In this document: one piece after another, positions 1 through 8,227 of the stretch | Layout: each line of letters begins with the position of its first letter | Position numbering within the stretch: the first letter of the stretch is position 1 | From: JAALLB01 sp017643495 | GTDB taxonomy: Bacteria; Pseudomonadota; Alphaproteobacteria; Rhizobiales; Rhizobiaceae | Assembly: GCA_965216105.1 (NCBI GenBank) | Contig: OZ244147.1 | Coordinates: 2,108,001 to 2,172,000 of the forward strand | Direction: 5' to 3' | DNA: 64,000 nt | Notes under the pieces: generated by a model | What the model was told of the DNA's origin: nothing | Databases searched by the model: none | Seen by the model: the letters and a program-made list of their open reading frames with translations, nothing else | Made by a program: the position numbers and the translations under genes

Positions 1-990
1 GGTGACGAGGCTCCGGTTTGCTGCTGCTGCTTCGTAAATTTCCGGCATCACAAGAAAACCGAACCTGAGGCCCGGCATGATGCATTTCGTGAGGCTCGTG
101 AAATAAAAACAGCGCTCCGGTGCAAGGGCAGCGATCGGCGCTGGCCGGTCGGGCTGTACAGGTCCCCACGCATCGTTCTCCACAATCAGCACATCATGGC
201 GGCGTGCCACCCTGACGATTTCCTCACGGCGGGCCCTGTCCATTGTGAACGCACGCGGGCTCATTCCTGTTGGCATAAGATAGATTACCTTGACAGCCCC
301 ACGCTCACACGCACTGGAAAACGCATCCGGCACGATCCCCAAGTCATCGGTTTCAAGCCCCTGCACACGCAGACCAAGATAACGGGACAAGGGTTTCAAT
401 GTATGCAGACCGAGATTTTCCGTCACAATCAGGTCACCAGGGCTGGTAGCCGTCATCAGGGCAACCGTCATTGCAGAGCTGTTTCCGTTGGTAAGCAACA
501 GGCCCTGCGGCGAACTCCCAAGACCGCACAATTTCAACCATTTCCGGGAGGCGGCTTCATATTTCTGCAATGCCCGGGCGGGCCTGAACGAGGAAATGGC
601 GGTTTCCGGCAGGTCTACACTCACCTCCGCCAGAATACTGCGCATCGCCTCCAGATGCTCCTGTTTGAATACCGGCTTGAGTATCGACAGGTCGATAAGT
701 GTGCCATCCCGGTTGTCGGGCAGATAAGGCGGCTTGGGGTCGTCGCGTTCGGTGCGGACAAACGTGCCTCTGCCGACTTCACCGACAATCACGCCTCTCC
801 TGATCAATTCGTCATAGGCGCGGCTGACGGTCTGCACGCTGAGGTTCAGGTCATATGCCAGATTGCGATGGGTCGGAAGCCGTTCACCGGCCTGCAATTC
901 ACCTGCCTCAACCGCTCTCACGATTGTCTCAGCCAGGGAACGATAGGCCGGACGACGCAGGTGATCGGGTTTTGGAGGCCAAATAGTCAT
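1..990 (-). CDS. enuR: MocR/GntR-type regulator with aminotransferase-like domain, EnuR-like (3' end beyond window)
   Basis: Translating the minus strand from ATG at 990 gives 330 codons with no stop before the window edge, so the C-terminus is missing. Residues 10-80 form a GntR winged helix (RLPTHRNLAYDLNLSVQTVS). From about 100 on it resembles a fold-type I aminotransferase. FTSLTKCIMPGLRFG carries the expected PLP lysine at residue 302. From memory, the PLP lysine of Ruegeria pomeroyi EnuR, the ectoine-catabolism repressor, is also Lys302. The neighbours (AsnC regulator, aldehyde dehydrogenase, class III aminotransferase) match the asnC-ssd-atf end of ectoine-utilisation clusters. EnuR proteins repress until an ectoine-derived inducer binds the PLP. 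Function is inferred from family and context; another MocR role cannot be excluded. Confidence 0.82.
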   Translation of the reverse strand, partial: MTIWPPKPDHLRRPAYRSLAETIVRAVEAGELQAGERLPTHRNLAYDLNLSVQTVSRAYDELIRRGVIVGEVGRGTFVRTERDDPKPPYLPDNRDGTLIDLSILKPVFKQEHLEAMRSILAEVSVDLPETAISSFRPARALQKYEAASRKWLKLCGLGSSPQGLLLTNGNSSAMTVALMTATSPGDLIVTENLGLHTLKPLSRYLGLRVQGLETDDLGIVPDAFSSACERGAVKVIYLMPTGMSPRAFTMDRARREEIVRVARRHDVLIVENDAWGPVQPDRPAPIAALAPERCFYFTSLTKCIMPGLRFGFLVMPEIYEAAAANRSLVT

Positions 991-1016
991 GATTTATTCA
1001 TGCAAATTATCATGAC
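986..1016. promoter_or_regulatory. Inverted repeat in the enuR-like / asnC divergent promoter
   Basis: GTCATGA at 986-992 is mirrored by TCATGAC at 1010-1016 across a 17-bp AT-rich spacer, with another CATG in between. The left arm includes the start codon of the enuR-like gene (988-990) and the right arm lies about 40 bp before the asnC start. Symmetry and position between two divergent regulators suggest an operator for one of them. No footprint or consensus was available to compare. Confidence 0.4.
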
Positions 1017-1053
1017 AATTGACAAGCTTTTAATGCTGCAGCAAAAGTCGTCC

Positions 1054-1557
1054 ATGACAAGTGTAAAGCTAGACAAACGCGATATCATGATCCTCGCCAC
1101 CCTGTCACGCGAGGGGCGAATGTCCAAAACCGAGTTGGCCAAAAAGGTAAATCTCAGCGCCACTCCGTGCTGGGAAAGGCTGAAGCGGCTGGAAAATGCA
1201 GGGATCATTGCCGGTTATCATGCCGATATCGAATTGCGGCATGTCGCATCCCATGTATCGGTTTTTGTGACTGCCGAGCTGGAAAACCACAAGGCCTCGA
1301 CCTTCCAGACATTTGAGCTGGCGATCCGGGAACAACGGGAAATCATCGGTTGCTGGGCATTGGGGGGCGGATTTGACTATATTTTACAAGTGGTAACGCG
1401 TGATATTGAAAGCTACCAGCAGCTCATAGAAAACCTGCTTGCACGGCGCGTCGGGCTGGCCCGGTATTTCACCTACATTGTGACGAAATCGGTCAAGCGT
1501 CCGACCGCCCTGCCCCTTGATATCCTGCTGTCCGAAACGCCTTCAACGGAACGATAA
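1054..1557 (+). CDS. Lrp/AsnC-family transcriptional regulator (DoeX-like)
   Basis: A 167-residue protein with the Lrp/AsnC layout: N-terminal helix-turn-helix (LDKRDIMILATLSREGRMSK, then LAKKVNLSATPCWERLKRLE) and a C-terminal RAM/AsnC ligand-binding domain (about residues 70-150, ending ARRVGLARYFTYIVTKSVK). The reading frame stays open far upstream, but that part is antisense to the MocR gene. I chose ATG 1054 because the family fold begins there; ATG 1033 is possible. The gene is divergent from the enuR-like gene and 127 bp upstream of the aldehyde dehydrogenase. In ectoine-degradation loci an AsnC protein called DoeX or AsnC activates the catabolic genes in response to an intermediate. 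That role is inferred from context. Confidence 0.85.
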   Translation: MTSVKLDKRDIMILATLSREGRMSKTELAKKVNLSATPCWERLKRLENAGIIAGYHADIELRHVASHVSVFVTAELENHKASTFQTFELAIREQREIIGCWALGGGFDYILQVVTRDIESYQQLIENLLARRVGLARYFTYIVTKSVKRPTALPLDILLSETPSTER

Positions 1558-1684
1558 TTCAGCTTTCAGCGCAATGATTTTCAGATGATTTTTCTGGTGA
1601 CCCCTGCCCCATAAGAGAAATCCTCCCCCGTATGGATACTAGTTTCAACAGGAATCAACCCAACCAGACTTATCCGGACCGGCC

Positions 1685-3169
1685 ATGTCAAAAGATCATT
1701 CACCGACTGCAAACCTGCCCCGAAAACTGTCTGACCCCTCGCTTCTGCAAAGCCAGTCCCATATTGGCGGGGAATGGACAGGTGCAAGCGGTGGCGAGAC
1801 CCTCGCTGTGACCAACCCGGCGGACGGCTCCCATCTTGGCGATGTTTCCGCATTGAGCGCAGAAGACAGCACCCTGGCGGTGGATGCCGCCCACAAGGCC
1901 TTTCCCAACTGGGCAGGCTTGCTGCCCCAGGAACGGGCCGCCTTCCTGCGCCAATGGTTTGAGGAAATATCGAAAAACCGGGAAGATCTTGCGCTGATCA
2001 TGACGCTTGAACAGGGAAAACCCCTTTCCGAGGCACGTGGCGAGATTGATTACGGCGCCTCCTTTGTCGAATTTTACGCAGAAGAGGCGAAGCGTCCGAA
2101 TATCGAAGGCGTAACCTCCCATCTTCCGGACGCGGAAGTGGAAGTCTGGCGGGAACCCGTCGGGGTTGCAGCACTGATCACGCCATGGAACTTTCCGCTG
2201 GCCATGCTAACACGCAAGGCTGCAGCAGCACTTGCAGCCGGTTGCACGGTCGTCGCCCATCCTTCTGGAGAAACGCCCTATTCCGCTCTGGCCCTGGCAG
2301 AACTTGCCAAGCGGGCCGGTTTTCCGGCAGGCATTTTCAATGTCGTGACCGGCTCCGCTCCGGTCGTGGTTGAACCCTGGATGTCAGACAAGCGGGTGAA
2401 AGCCGTATCATTTACAGGCTCTACTGAAATCGGGAAGCTGCTCTACCGGCAGGGTGCCGAGACCGTAAAGCGGCTGGTGATGGAGCTTGGCGGGCATGCT
2501 CCGTTCATCATGTTTGGCGATACGGATATCGAATCGGCGGTTGATGAAGCCATCAAGGCCAAGTTTGCAACTTCCGGTCAGGATTGCCTGGGCGCCAACC
2601 GGTTTTTCATTGAAAAGCCGGTATACGATGAATTTTGCAAACAGTTTACCGAGCGTACAGCCGCTCTGACGGTCGGACCGGGCCTTGATGATTGCGATAT
2701 AGGTCCCCTGATGCACGAGAAGGCGGTCGCCAAGCAGGAAGAACATGTGGCAGATGCGCTGGCAAAAGGTGCCAGGCTGCTTATCGGCGGAAAGCGCCAT
2801 GATGCAGGCACGCTGTTTTTCGAACCGACAGTTCTGGCAGATGTTCCCGCAGACGCACTCATCATGCAGGAAGAAACATTTGGTCCGGTTGCAGCCATTG
2901 CCAGTTTTGACGATGAGGCAGAAGTGCTGCAAAGAGCCAATGACACGGAATACGGGCTTGTTGCCTATCTTCACACCCAGGACCCACGACGCATTTACCG
3001 GGCCAGCCGTGCGCTGCAATTCGGCATGGTAGCCGTCAATCGTACAAAGGTGACCGGTGCACCGGTCCCGTTTGGCGGGATGAAACAGTCAGGCCTTGGC
3101 CGTGAAGGTTCGCGACTGGGAATGGAAGCCTTTACAGAAATCAAATATGTATGCCGCGACTGGGCATAA
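1685..3169 (+). CDS. NAD(P)-dependent aldehyde dehydrogenase, succinate-semialdehyde type (ssd/doeC-like)
   Basis: A 494-residue ALDH-superfamily enzyme. Visible signatures are the oxyanion-hole Asn169 (ITPWNFPL), the general base Glu267 (LVMELGGHAPF) and the nucleophile Cys301 (TSGQDCLGANR). Closest family type is GabD succinate-semialdehyde dehydrogenase. In ectoine clusters the equivalent gene (ssd or doeC) oxidises aspartate semialdehyde to aspartate, the last step feeding central metabolism. One oddity: the usual V-x-K-P-[SA]-E-x-T-P cofactor motif reads VVAHPSGETP here, so the conserved lysine is His192. The aminotransferase gene follows with a 23-bp gap, suggesting one operon under the AsnC regulator. 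Substrate is inferred. Confidence 0.87.
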   Translation: MSKDHSPTANLPRKLSDPSLLQSQSHIGGEWTGASGGETLAVTNPADGSHLGDVSALSAEDSTLAVDAAHKAFPNWAGLLPQERAAFLRQWFEEISKNREDLALIMTLEQGKPLSEARGEIDYGASFVEFYAEEAKRPNIEGVTSHLPDAEVEVWREPVGVAALITPWNFPLAMLTRKAAAALAAGCTVVAHPSGETPYSALALAELAKRAGFPAGIFNVVTGSAPVVVEPWMSDKRVKAVSFTGSTEIGKLLYRQGAETVKRLVMELGGHAPFIMFGDTDIESAVDEAIKAKFATSGQDCLGANRFFIEKPVYDEFCKQFTERTAALTVGPGLDDCDIGPLMHEKAVAKQEEHVADALAKGARLLIGGKRHDAGTLFFEPTVLADVPADALIMQEETFGPVAAIASFDDEAEVLQRANDTEYGLVAYLHTQDPRRIYRASRALQFGMVAVNRTKVTGAPVPFGGMKQSGLGREGSRLGMEAFTEIKYVCRDWA

Positions 3170-3192
3170 CACCATTATCGAGAGGACCAGAA

Positions 3193-4563
3193 ATGCTACG
3201 CAACGACCAGCTTGACCAGTGGGATCACGACCACTTTTTTCACCCGTCAACACATCTGGGCCAGTTTGCCCGCAACGAAATGAAGAACCGGGTTGTTACC
3301 GGCGGTGAGGGTGTGTTCATCACCGACCGTGACGGAAACCGCCTGCTGGACGCTTTTGCGGGGCTTTACTGTGTGAATATCGGTTACGGTCGCCAGGAAG
3401 TTGCCGAGGCAATTGCCGAACAGGCTCGTGAACTTGCCTATTACCATTCCTACGTCGGACATGGCACGGAAGCTTCCATCACACTTTCCAAGATGATCAT
3501 TGACCGCGCACCGGACAACATGAGCCGGGTCTATTATGGCCAGTCCGGGTCCGATGCCAATGAAACCAACATCAAGCTGGTCTGGTATTACAACAACATT
3601 CTGGGGCGCCCCGAAAAGAAGAAAATCATATCCCGCTGGCGTGGCTATCACGGCTCCGGTCTGATGACCGGGTCACTGACCGGGCTTGAACTGTTCCACA
3701 AAAAGTTCGACCTGCCCTTCTCGCAGGTATTGCATACCGAGGCACCGTATTATTACCGCCGCGAAGACCGGTCGATGTCTGAAAAGGAATTTTCAGCCCA
3801 TTGCGCACGCGAACTGGAAGCAATGATTGAGCGCGAAGGCGCTGACACTATCGCTGCATTCATCGGCGAGCCGGTTCTGGGTACGGGCGGGATTGTTCCG
3901 CCACCTGATGGATACTGGGAAGCAATCCAGGCTGTTTTGAAGAAGCATGACATTCTCCTCATTGCCGACGAAGTCGTGACCGGATTCGGTCGCCTTGGCA
4001 CCATGATGGGCACCAAGCATTATGATATTGAAGCGGACATCATCACGATTGCGAAGGGTTTGACATCTGCCTATGCCCCGCTTTCCGGTTCGATTATCTC
4101 GGACAAGGTCTGGAAAGTGCTTGAACAGGGTACCGATGAAAACGGCCCGATCGGTCATGGCTGGACCTATTCAGCACACCCGATTGGCGCAGCAGCCGGG
4201 CTAGCAAACCTGAAACTGATTGACGAAATGAACCTGGTTGCCAATGCCGGTGAGACCGGAGCATATCTCAACAAGGCAATGGCTGATGCGTTGGCAGACC
4301 ATCCGAATGTCGGGGAAGTGCGTGGCGAAGGCATGCTGTGCGCGGTAGAACTTGTCCAGGACAAGGATGACCGGGTGTTCTTCGATCCGGCCAGCAAGAT
4401 CGGCCCATCCATTGCAGCTGCGATGGCTGAAGACGATGTCATCGTCCGGGCCATGCCGCAGGGCGACATTATCGGCCTTGCCCCTCCGCTTTGCCTGACC
4501 CGCAAAGAAGCAGATATCGTGGTTGCCGCAACACAGCGCGCCGTGAAAAAGATTTGTGCCTGA
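3193..4563 (+). CDS. Class III PLP-dependent aminotransferase (atf/doeD-like)
   Basis: A 456-residue omega-aminotransferase-type enzyme. LLIADEVVTGFGRLG is the cofactor-aspartate region and DIITIAKGLTSAYAPL carries the PLP lysine (Lys288); YGQSGSDANE and YHGSGLMTGSLTG are also typical. I chose ATG 3193, preceded by GAGAGGACC, over an upstream codon that would overlap the dehydrogenase. In ectoine catabolism the equivalent enzyme (DoeD/Atf) converts diaminobutyrate to aspartate semialdehyde, the substrate of the dehydrogenase just upstream. A rho-independent terminator follows 26 bp later. Without the context it could equally be read as a beta-alanine:pyruvate or putrescine-type transaminase. 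Confidence 0.87.
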   Translation: MLRNDQLDQWDHDHFFHPSTHLGQFARNEMKNRVVTGGEGVFITDRDGNRLLDAFAGLYCVNIGYGRQEVAEAIAEQARELAYYHSYVGHGTEASITLSKMIIDRAPDNMSRVYYGQSGSDANETNIKLVWYYNNILGRPEKKKIISRWRGYHGSGLMTGSLTGLELFHKKFDLPFSQVLHTEAPYYYRREDRSMSEKEFSAHCARELEAMIEREGADTIAAFIGEPVLGTGGIVPPPDGYWEAIQAVLKKHDILLIADEVVTGFGRLGTMMGTKHYDIEADIITIAKGLTSAYAPLSGSIISDKVWKVLEQGTDENGPIGHGWTYSAHPIGAAAGLANLKLIDEMNLVANAGETGAYLNKAMADALADHPNVGEVRGEGMLCAVELVQDKDDRVFFDPASKIGPSIAAAMAEDDVIVRAMPQGDIIGLAPPLCLTRKEADIVVAATQRAVKKICA

Positions 4564-4588
4564 CATTCGGGCAAAACGACCAGAAACA

Positions 4589-4616
4589 AAAAAGCCGCCC
4601 AATGGGCGGCTTTTTA
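4589..4616. terminator. Bidirectional rho-independent terminator
   Basis: A 7-bp GC stem (GCCGCCC / GGGCGGC, 4594-4610) with loop AAT is followed by five T and preceded by an A-rich run. It can therefore stop both the rightward aminotransferase operon and the leftward gatCA operon, which converge here. Confidence 0.88.
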
Positions 4617-4662
4617 CTTTCAGATACAATCCGGTCCGGTCAAACAGCCAGGCGATGCATGT

Positions 4663-6144
4663 TTACCACCATTTTTGCGGTGTGAACCTTCCGGCCGCCT
4701 GCTCTACAACATTCCCGGCCTGGAAGAGTGTCTCCTCTTCAAACGGCTTGCCAATGAGTTGAAGGCCAAGGGGCAGCCCCTTGCCGTCAAGTCCGGCTGG
4801 CACTGAAATGCCCGGCAAGCCGGCCATGTTCACGGTGACGGTAAAGATGTCATTGAGATACATTTTGACCGGATCAGCCGCCATTTCTTCGTCACCGATT
4901 GCGAATGCGGATGACGGTGTTGCCGGGGTCAGGATGGTATCGATGCCGTCGGCAAACACTTTTTCAAAGTCCTGCTTGATGAGTGTACGGATTTTCTGCG
5001 CACGGAGATAATAGGCATCATAGTAACCGGACGAAAGCACATAGGTACCGATAAGAATGCGCCGTTTCACTTCGTCACCAAAGCCTGCCGAACGGGTTTT
5101 TTCATACATGTCCGTGATGTCATCACCGGTCACTCTCAAACCGTAGCGAACGCCGTCATAACGGGCGAGGTTTGATGACGCCTCTGCCGGCGCCACGATA
5201 TAATAGGCCGGGAGCGCATATTTGGTGTGAGGCAGGGAAATATCCACAATTTCAGCACCGGCATCACGGTACCATTCAATGCCCTGCTGCCAGAGTTTCT
5301 CGATTTCTTCCGGCATGTCGTCAACGCGATATTCCTTGGGAATTCCGATTTTCATCCCCTTGACCGACTTGCCGATGCTGGAAGCGTAATCAGGAACAGG
5401 AAGATCCACCGATGTCGTGTCTTTCGGATCGACACTTGCCATCGACTTCAAGAGGATGGCTGCATCACGGATATCGCGGGCAATCGGGCCTGCCTGGTCC
5501 AGGGAAGAGGCAAATGCCACGGTTCCCCACCGGGAGCAGCGGCCATAAGTCGGCTTCACGCCCACGGTTCCGGTAAAGGCAGCCGGTTGGCGAATTGAAC
5601 CACCCGTATCTGTTGCCGTTGCACCGGCACACAGATGGGCAGAAACGGCAGCTGCCGAACCACCCGAAGAGCCGCCCGGTACGAGTTTCTGGTCTGAACC
5701 TTCAGCGCGCCACGGGTTGACTACCGGGCCGTAATAGGAAGTTTCGTTTGAAGACCCCATGGCAAACTCGTCCATGTTGAGTTTGCCCAGCATGACCGCC
5801 CCGTCATCCCACAGGTTGCTGGTGACCGTGGATTCATAGCGGGGTTTGAAACCGTCAAGAATGTGCGAACAGGCCTGCGTGTGCACATCACGGGTTGCAA
5901 AAAGGTCCTTGATACCAAGCGGTATTCCCTCAAGGTCGCCTGCCGCGCCCTTTGCAAGCCGCTCATCGGATTTTGCAGCCTGTTCCCGGGCCTGGTCTGC
6001 CGTAACCCTGATATAGGCATTGAACTGGTCGTTCGAAGCCTCGATTGCGCCCAGATAGCTCTCTGTCAGTTCGACAGCGCTGATTTCTTTGGCAAGCAAC
6101 TTCTCTCGGGCTTCGGCAATGGTAAGGCTGGTAAGTTCCGACAT
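4663..6144 (-). CDS. gatA: Aspartyl/glutamyl-tRNA amidotransferase subunit A
   Basis: A 493-residue amidase-signature enzyme. The catalytic triad can be placed as Lys79 (GIPLGIKDLF), cis-Ser159 (LVPGGSSGGSA) and Ser183 (DTGGSIRQPA); the 24-residue spacing of the two serines is that of characterised GatA proteins. GatA releases ammonia from glutamine, which GatB uses to amidate Glu-tRNA(Gln) or Asp-tRNA(Asn) in the cytoplasm. gatC lies upstream on the same strand, separated by a small exported-protein gene. gatB is not downstream of gatA in this window. Length and motifs indicate a full, functional subunit. Confidence 0.97.
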   Translation of the reverse strand: MSELTSLTIAEAREKLLAKEISAVELTESYLGAIEASNDQFNAYIRVTADQAREQAAKSDERLAKGAAGDLEGIPLGIKDLFATRDVHTQACSHILDGFKPRYESTVTSNLWDDGAVMLGKLNMDEFAMGSSNETSYYGPVVNPWRAEGSDQKLVPGGSSGGSAAAVSAHLCAGATATDTGGSIRQPAAFTGTVGVKPTYGRCSRWGTVAFASSLDQAGPIARDIRDAAILLKSMASVDPKDTTSVDLPVPDYASSIGKSVKGMKIGIPKEYRVDDMPEEIEKLWQQGIEWYRDAGAEIVDISLPHTKYALPAYYIVAPAEASSNLARYDGVRYGLRVTGDDITDMYEKTRSAGFGDEVKRRILIGTYVLSSGYYDAYYLRAQKIRTLIKQDFEKVFADGIDTILTPATPSSAFAIGDEEMAADPVKMYLNDIFTVTVNMAGLPGISVPAGLDGKGLPLGLQLIGKPFEEETLFQAGNVVEQAAGRFTPQKWW

Positions 6145-6184
6145 GTTCTAGACTTCAATGATGTTTGGGTGGAACGGAAACTGT

Positions 6185-6643
6185 TTATTCAGGCTGGCAA
6201 AGTTCGAAAGACTTGTTCACCAGACCGAAAGGCACACCTTCACCATCCTGGGAAGGTTGCAACAGGTCGTAATTGTAATCGTTTTGCGAGGTTACCATGA
6301 CGGTCTCCTCGTAATGGGACAGGTTGATCATGTCCGGTCGGCTGATGCCTGAATCATCCGAACAGCTTGCGGTTGCAACATAATTGTTCTGCCGCCCCTG
6401 ACCGGTCAAATCCGGCACAAGAGACATGTTCGCAAAGACACAACTGAACTCATAGCCGTAGATGCCGGTCTGGTCGAGCGTGTATGTATCGTCCGGAGCT
6501 TCGGCATTCTCAAAGCCGACACAGGCACGCCAGTCAGACGCGTATAGTTTCTTTCCGGCAAAAAACGGTGCCGTGTCCGCAAAGGCAGCCTGTGGCGTGG
6601 CGGCAAGGACAAGGCCCGTTAGCAAAAGTACGCGCAGCATCAT
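6185..6643 (-). CDS. Small exported protein of unknown function between gatC and gatA
   Basis: A 152-residue protein with a clear Sec signal peptide: a hydrophobic stretch MLRVLLLTGLVLAATPQAAF followed by a likely A-F-A-D cleavage site near residue 23. The mature part is acidic and has four cysteines (WRACVGF, FSCVF, ASCSDD, ELCQPE), which may form two disulfides in the periplasm. The start codon region overlaps the end of gatC by 4 bp, so it is probably translationally coupled, and gatA starts 40 bp after its stop. I recognise no family. Its place inside a translation-fidelity operon is odd, because the protein is predicted to leave the cytoplasm. Confidence 0.75.
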   Translation of the reverse strand: MMLRVLLLTGLVLAATPQAAFADTAPFFAGKKLYASDWRACVGFENAEAPDDTYTLDQTGIYGYEFSCVFANMSLVPDLTGQGRQNNYVATASCSDDSGISRPDMINLSHYEETVMVTSQNDYNYDLLQPSQDGEGVPFGLVNKSFELCQPE

Positions 6644-6927
6644 TCTATGACCTTCGGAACCATGAAGAAGCTGTCTTCGCTTGCAGGTGCGTTGACGGTT
6701 ATATCCTCAGCCCGGTCGCCATCGGTGACTTCATCGACACGTTTCTTCATGTCTGTCATGACAACCGATGTCATCGGCTCGACATTTTCCACATCGACTT
6801 CATTGAGTTGTTCGACAAATCCGAGAATGGCGTTGAGTTCGCCCTTCATGCGTTCCGCCTTTTCGTCATCAACAGCAATGCGTGAGAGCTTGGCCACCCG
6901 CTTGACGGTTTCGATATCTACTGACAT
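6640..6927 (-). CDS. gatC: Aspartyl/glutamyl-tRNA amidotransferase subunit C
   Basis: A 95-residue protein with the GatC signature from the first residues on: MSVDIETVKRVAKLSRIAVD, then ILGFVEQLNEVDVENVEPM and a C-terminal region ending in DSFFMVPKVIE. GatC wraps around GatA and GatB and stabilises the amidotransferase. It is the first gene of the leftward gatC / exported protein / gatA group. Length is normal for the family. Confidence 0.95.
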   Translation of the reverse strand: MSVDIETVKRVAKLSRIAVDDEKAERMKGELNAILGFVEQLNEVDVENVEPMTSVVMTDMKKRVDEVTDGDRAEDITVNAPASEDSFFMVPKVIE

Positions 6928-7142
6928 GCGTCCTGTTCCTGTTCGGTGGATTCAGGACTAGGCTATAAACAAGGGGGCCGCAAGGTTCAATACGGAATAA
7001 GGAAAGCTGGCGACTTCCCGCAGGAAGCCCGGCAGTCTTCATACCGGCCGGACAAGTCTCCCATTTCCCTCGATTGGCGGTTCAAAGGCCCCCGAAAGTT
7101 TCGGGAGCCCGATTTGCACAAGGGACAGTTCTGCCTGACTAT

Positions 7143-7268
7143 TCATGTGAAGAACATGAACCCGCCAAGAGATCCGAATGCGAGAGCAGTTGAAACAATC
7201 AGCATCCGCAATACCACATGGTTCTTGCTGGTCACTGCCTGCCGAACATTCTCGGTTTCAAACGTCAT
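7143..7268 (-). CDS. 41-residue single-pass membrane protein (small ORF)
   Basis: ATG at 7268 opens a 41-codon frame ending in TGA at 7143, with a good ribosome-binding site (AGGAGA, about 6 bp upstream). The peptide begins MTFETENVRQAVTSKN and ends in a hydrophobic segment, about residues 20-41 (LRMLIVSTALAFGSLGGFMF), consistent with one membrane helix. It stands alone in a 445-bp gap between gatC and the MBL-fold hydrolase. A GC hairpin with arms GGCTCCCGAA and TTCGGGGGCC lies just downstream (about 7085-7110 on the minus strand). Function unknown; the Shine-Dalgarno sequence and membrane-helix composition are the reasons for calling it. Confidence 0.55.
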   Translation of the reverse strand: MTFETENVRQAVTSKNHVVLRMLIVSTALAFGSLGGFMFFT

Positions 7269-7372
7269 GGTCTTCTCCTGTCAGCGGTTCCTTCCACCAA
7301 CAGATTGGACAGAATGTCGCACTTTGCAACTCACAGTGATGCACGTTGGCGTGTTTGCACCGTGATCCAGTG

Positions 7373-8080
7373 TCAGAACGTGATGCTGCTGTTCGGCTTC
7401 ATAAGCTCTACAGCCGTCTTGTGCCCTTCCATTCCCTGAACAAAGGCGTCTGCGGTTTCATCAATGATCGGGAACGTACCGAAATGACACGGTATTGCGA
7501 TTTCAAAATTGAAAAAGCGCTGGCAAGCCAGTGCCGCCACGGCACCTCCCATGGTGAAACGGTCGCCCACAGGTACGAGCCCCACCTGCGGTTGATGCAG
7601 TTCATTGATCAGCGCCATGTCACCGAAAATGTCGGTATCACCCATGTGGTAGACGGTTTTCTCTCCGTCTATGTGCAGAACAAGCCCAAGCGGATTGCCC
7701 AGATAGACATTCTCGCCATTGTCCAGCGTACTGGAAGAAGAGTGCAATGCATTCACAAACGTGGTTGTGAAACCACCGCAATTGACCGTACCACCATGAT
7801 TGCCCGGGTTGAGCTGTTTCTGCTGAACGCCCTTGCCTGCGAAATGCATGCAGATTTCATAGCTGGCTACGAGCATGGCTCCCGTTTCCTTGCAGATATC
7901 AAGCGCGTTGCCGAGATGGTCATCATGTCCGTGGGTAAGAAGAACGTGCGTGGTGCCCTTGGCCACGTCCTGCCAGTTTCCCTCGAATGAAGGGTTTCCC
8001 TCCAAAAACGGATCTATCAAAACCTTGCTGTCTGCAAATTCAAGCCCAAATGCTGCATGGCCATACCAGGTCAGTTTCAT
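7373..8080 (-). CDS. Metal-dependent hydrolase, MBL fold (UPF0173 family)
   Basis: A 235-residue protein of the metallo-beta-lactamase fold, beginning MKLTWYGHAAFGLEF as UPF0173 proteins do. The metal-binding motif H-x-H-x-D-H is present (LLTHGHDDHLGN, about residues 55-66), and later ligands include the His in YHMGDTDIFGDM and PCHFGTFP near the end. It is cytoplasmic, with no signal peptide. The family is widespread but its physiological substrate is not established, so only a general hydrolase role can be given. It is transcribed divergently from ruvX with about 150 bp between the starts. Confidence 0.9.
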   Translation of the reverse strand: MKLTWYGHAAFGLEFADSKVLIDPFLEGNPSFEGNWQDVAKGTTHVLLTHGHDDHLGNALDICKETGAMLVASYEICMHFAGKGVQQKQLNPGNHGGTVNCGGFTTTFVNALHSSSSTLDNGENVYLGNPLGLVLHIDGEKTVYHMGDTDIFGDMALINELHQPQVGLVPVGDRFTMGGAVAALACQRFFNFEIAIPCHFGTFPIIDETADAFVQGMEGHKTAVELMKPNSSITF

Positions 8081-8227
8081 CGTTTGTCTCCCTAGAATTC
8101 TCTGTACGGTTTCTGCAATCAGTAGAAAGGAAATGCGTCAGAAAAGAAACAGCGAGAAAACTAAAGGGATGAAGCGGGACCGGCTAACCGGTAGCCCTTC
8201 ATCCAACAATCGCGTATAGGGAGCCGC

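Noticed and set aside
196..1053. A long plus-strand open frame reading into the AsnC gene (would make a 453-residue protein)
   Set aside because: The first 286 codons are antisense to the MocR/EnuR gene, whose minus-strand translation shows clear HTH and PLP-lysine motifs. Only the part from about 1054 matches Lrp/AsnC.
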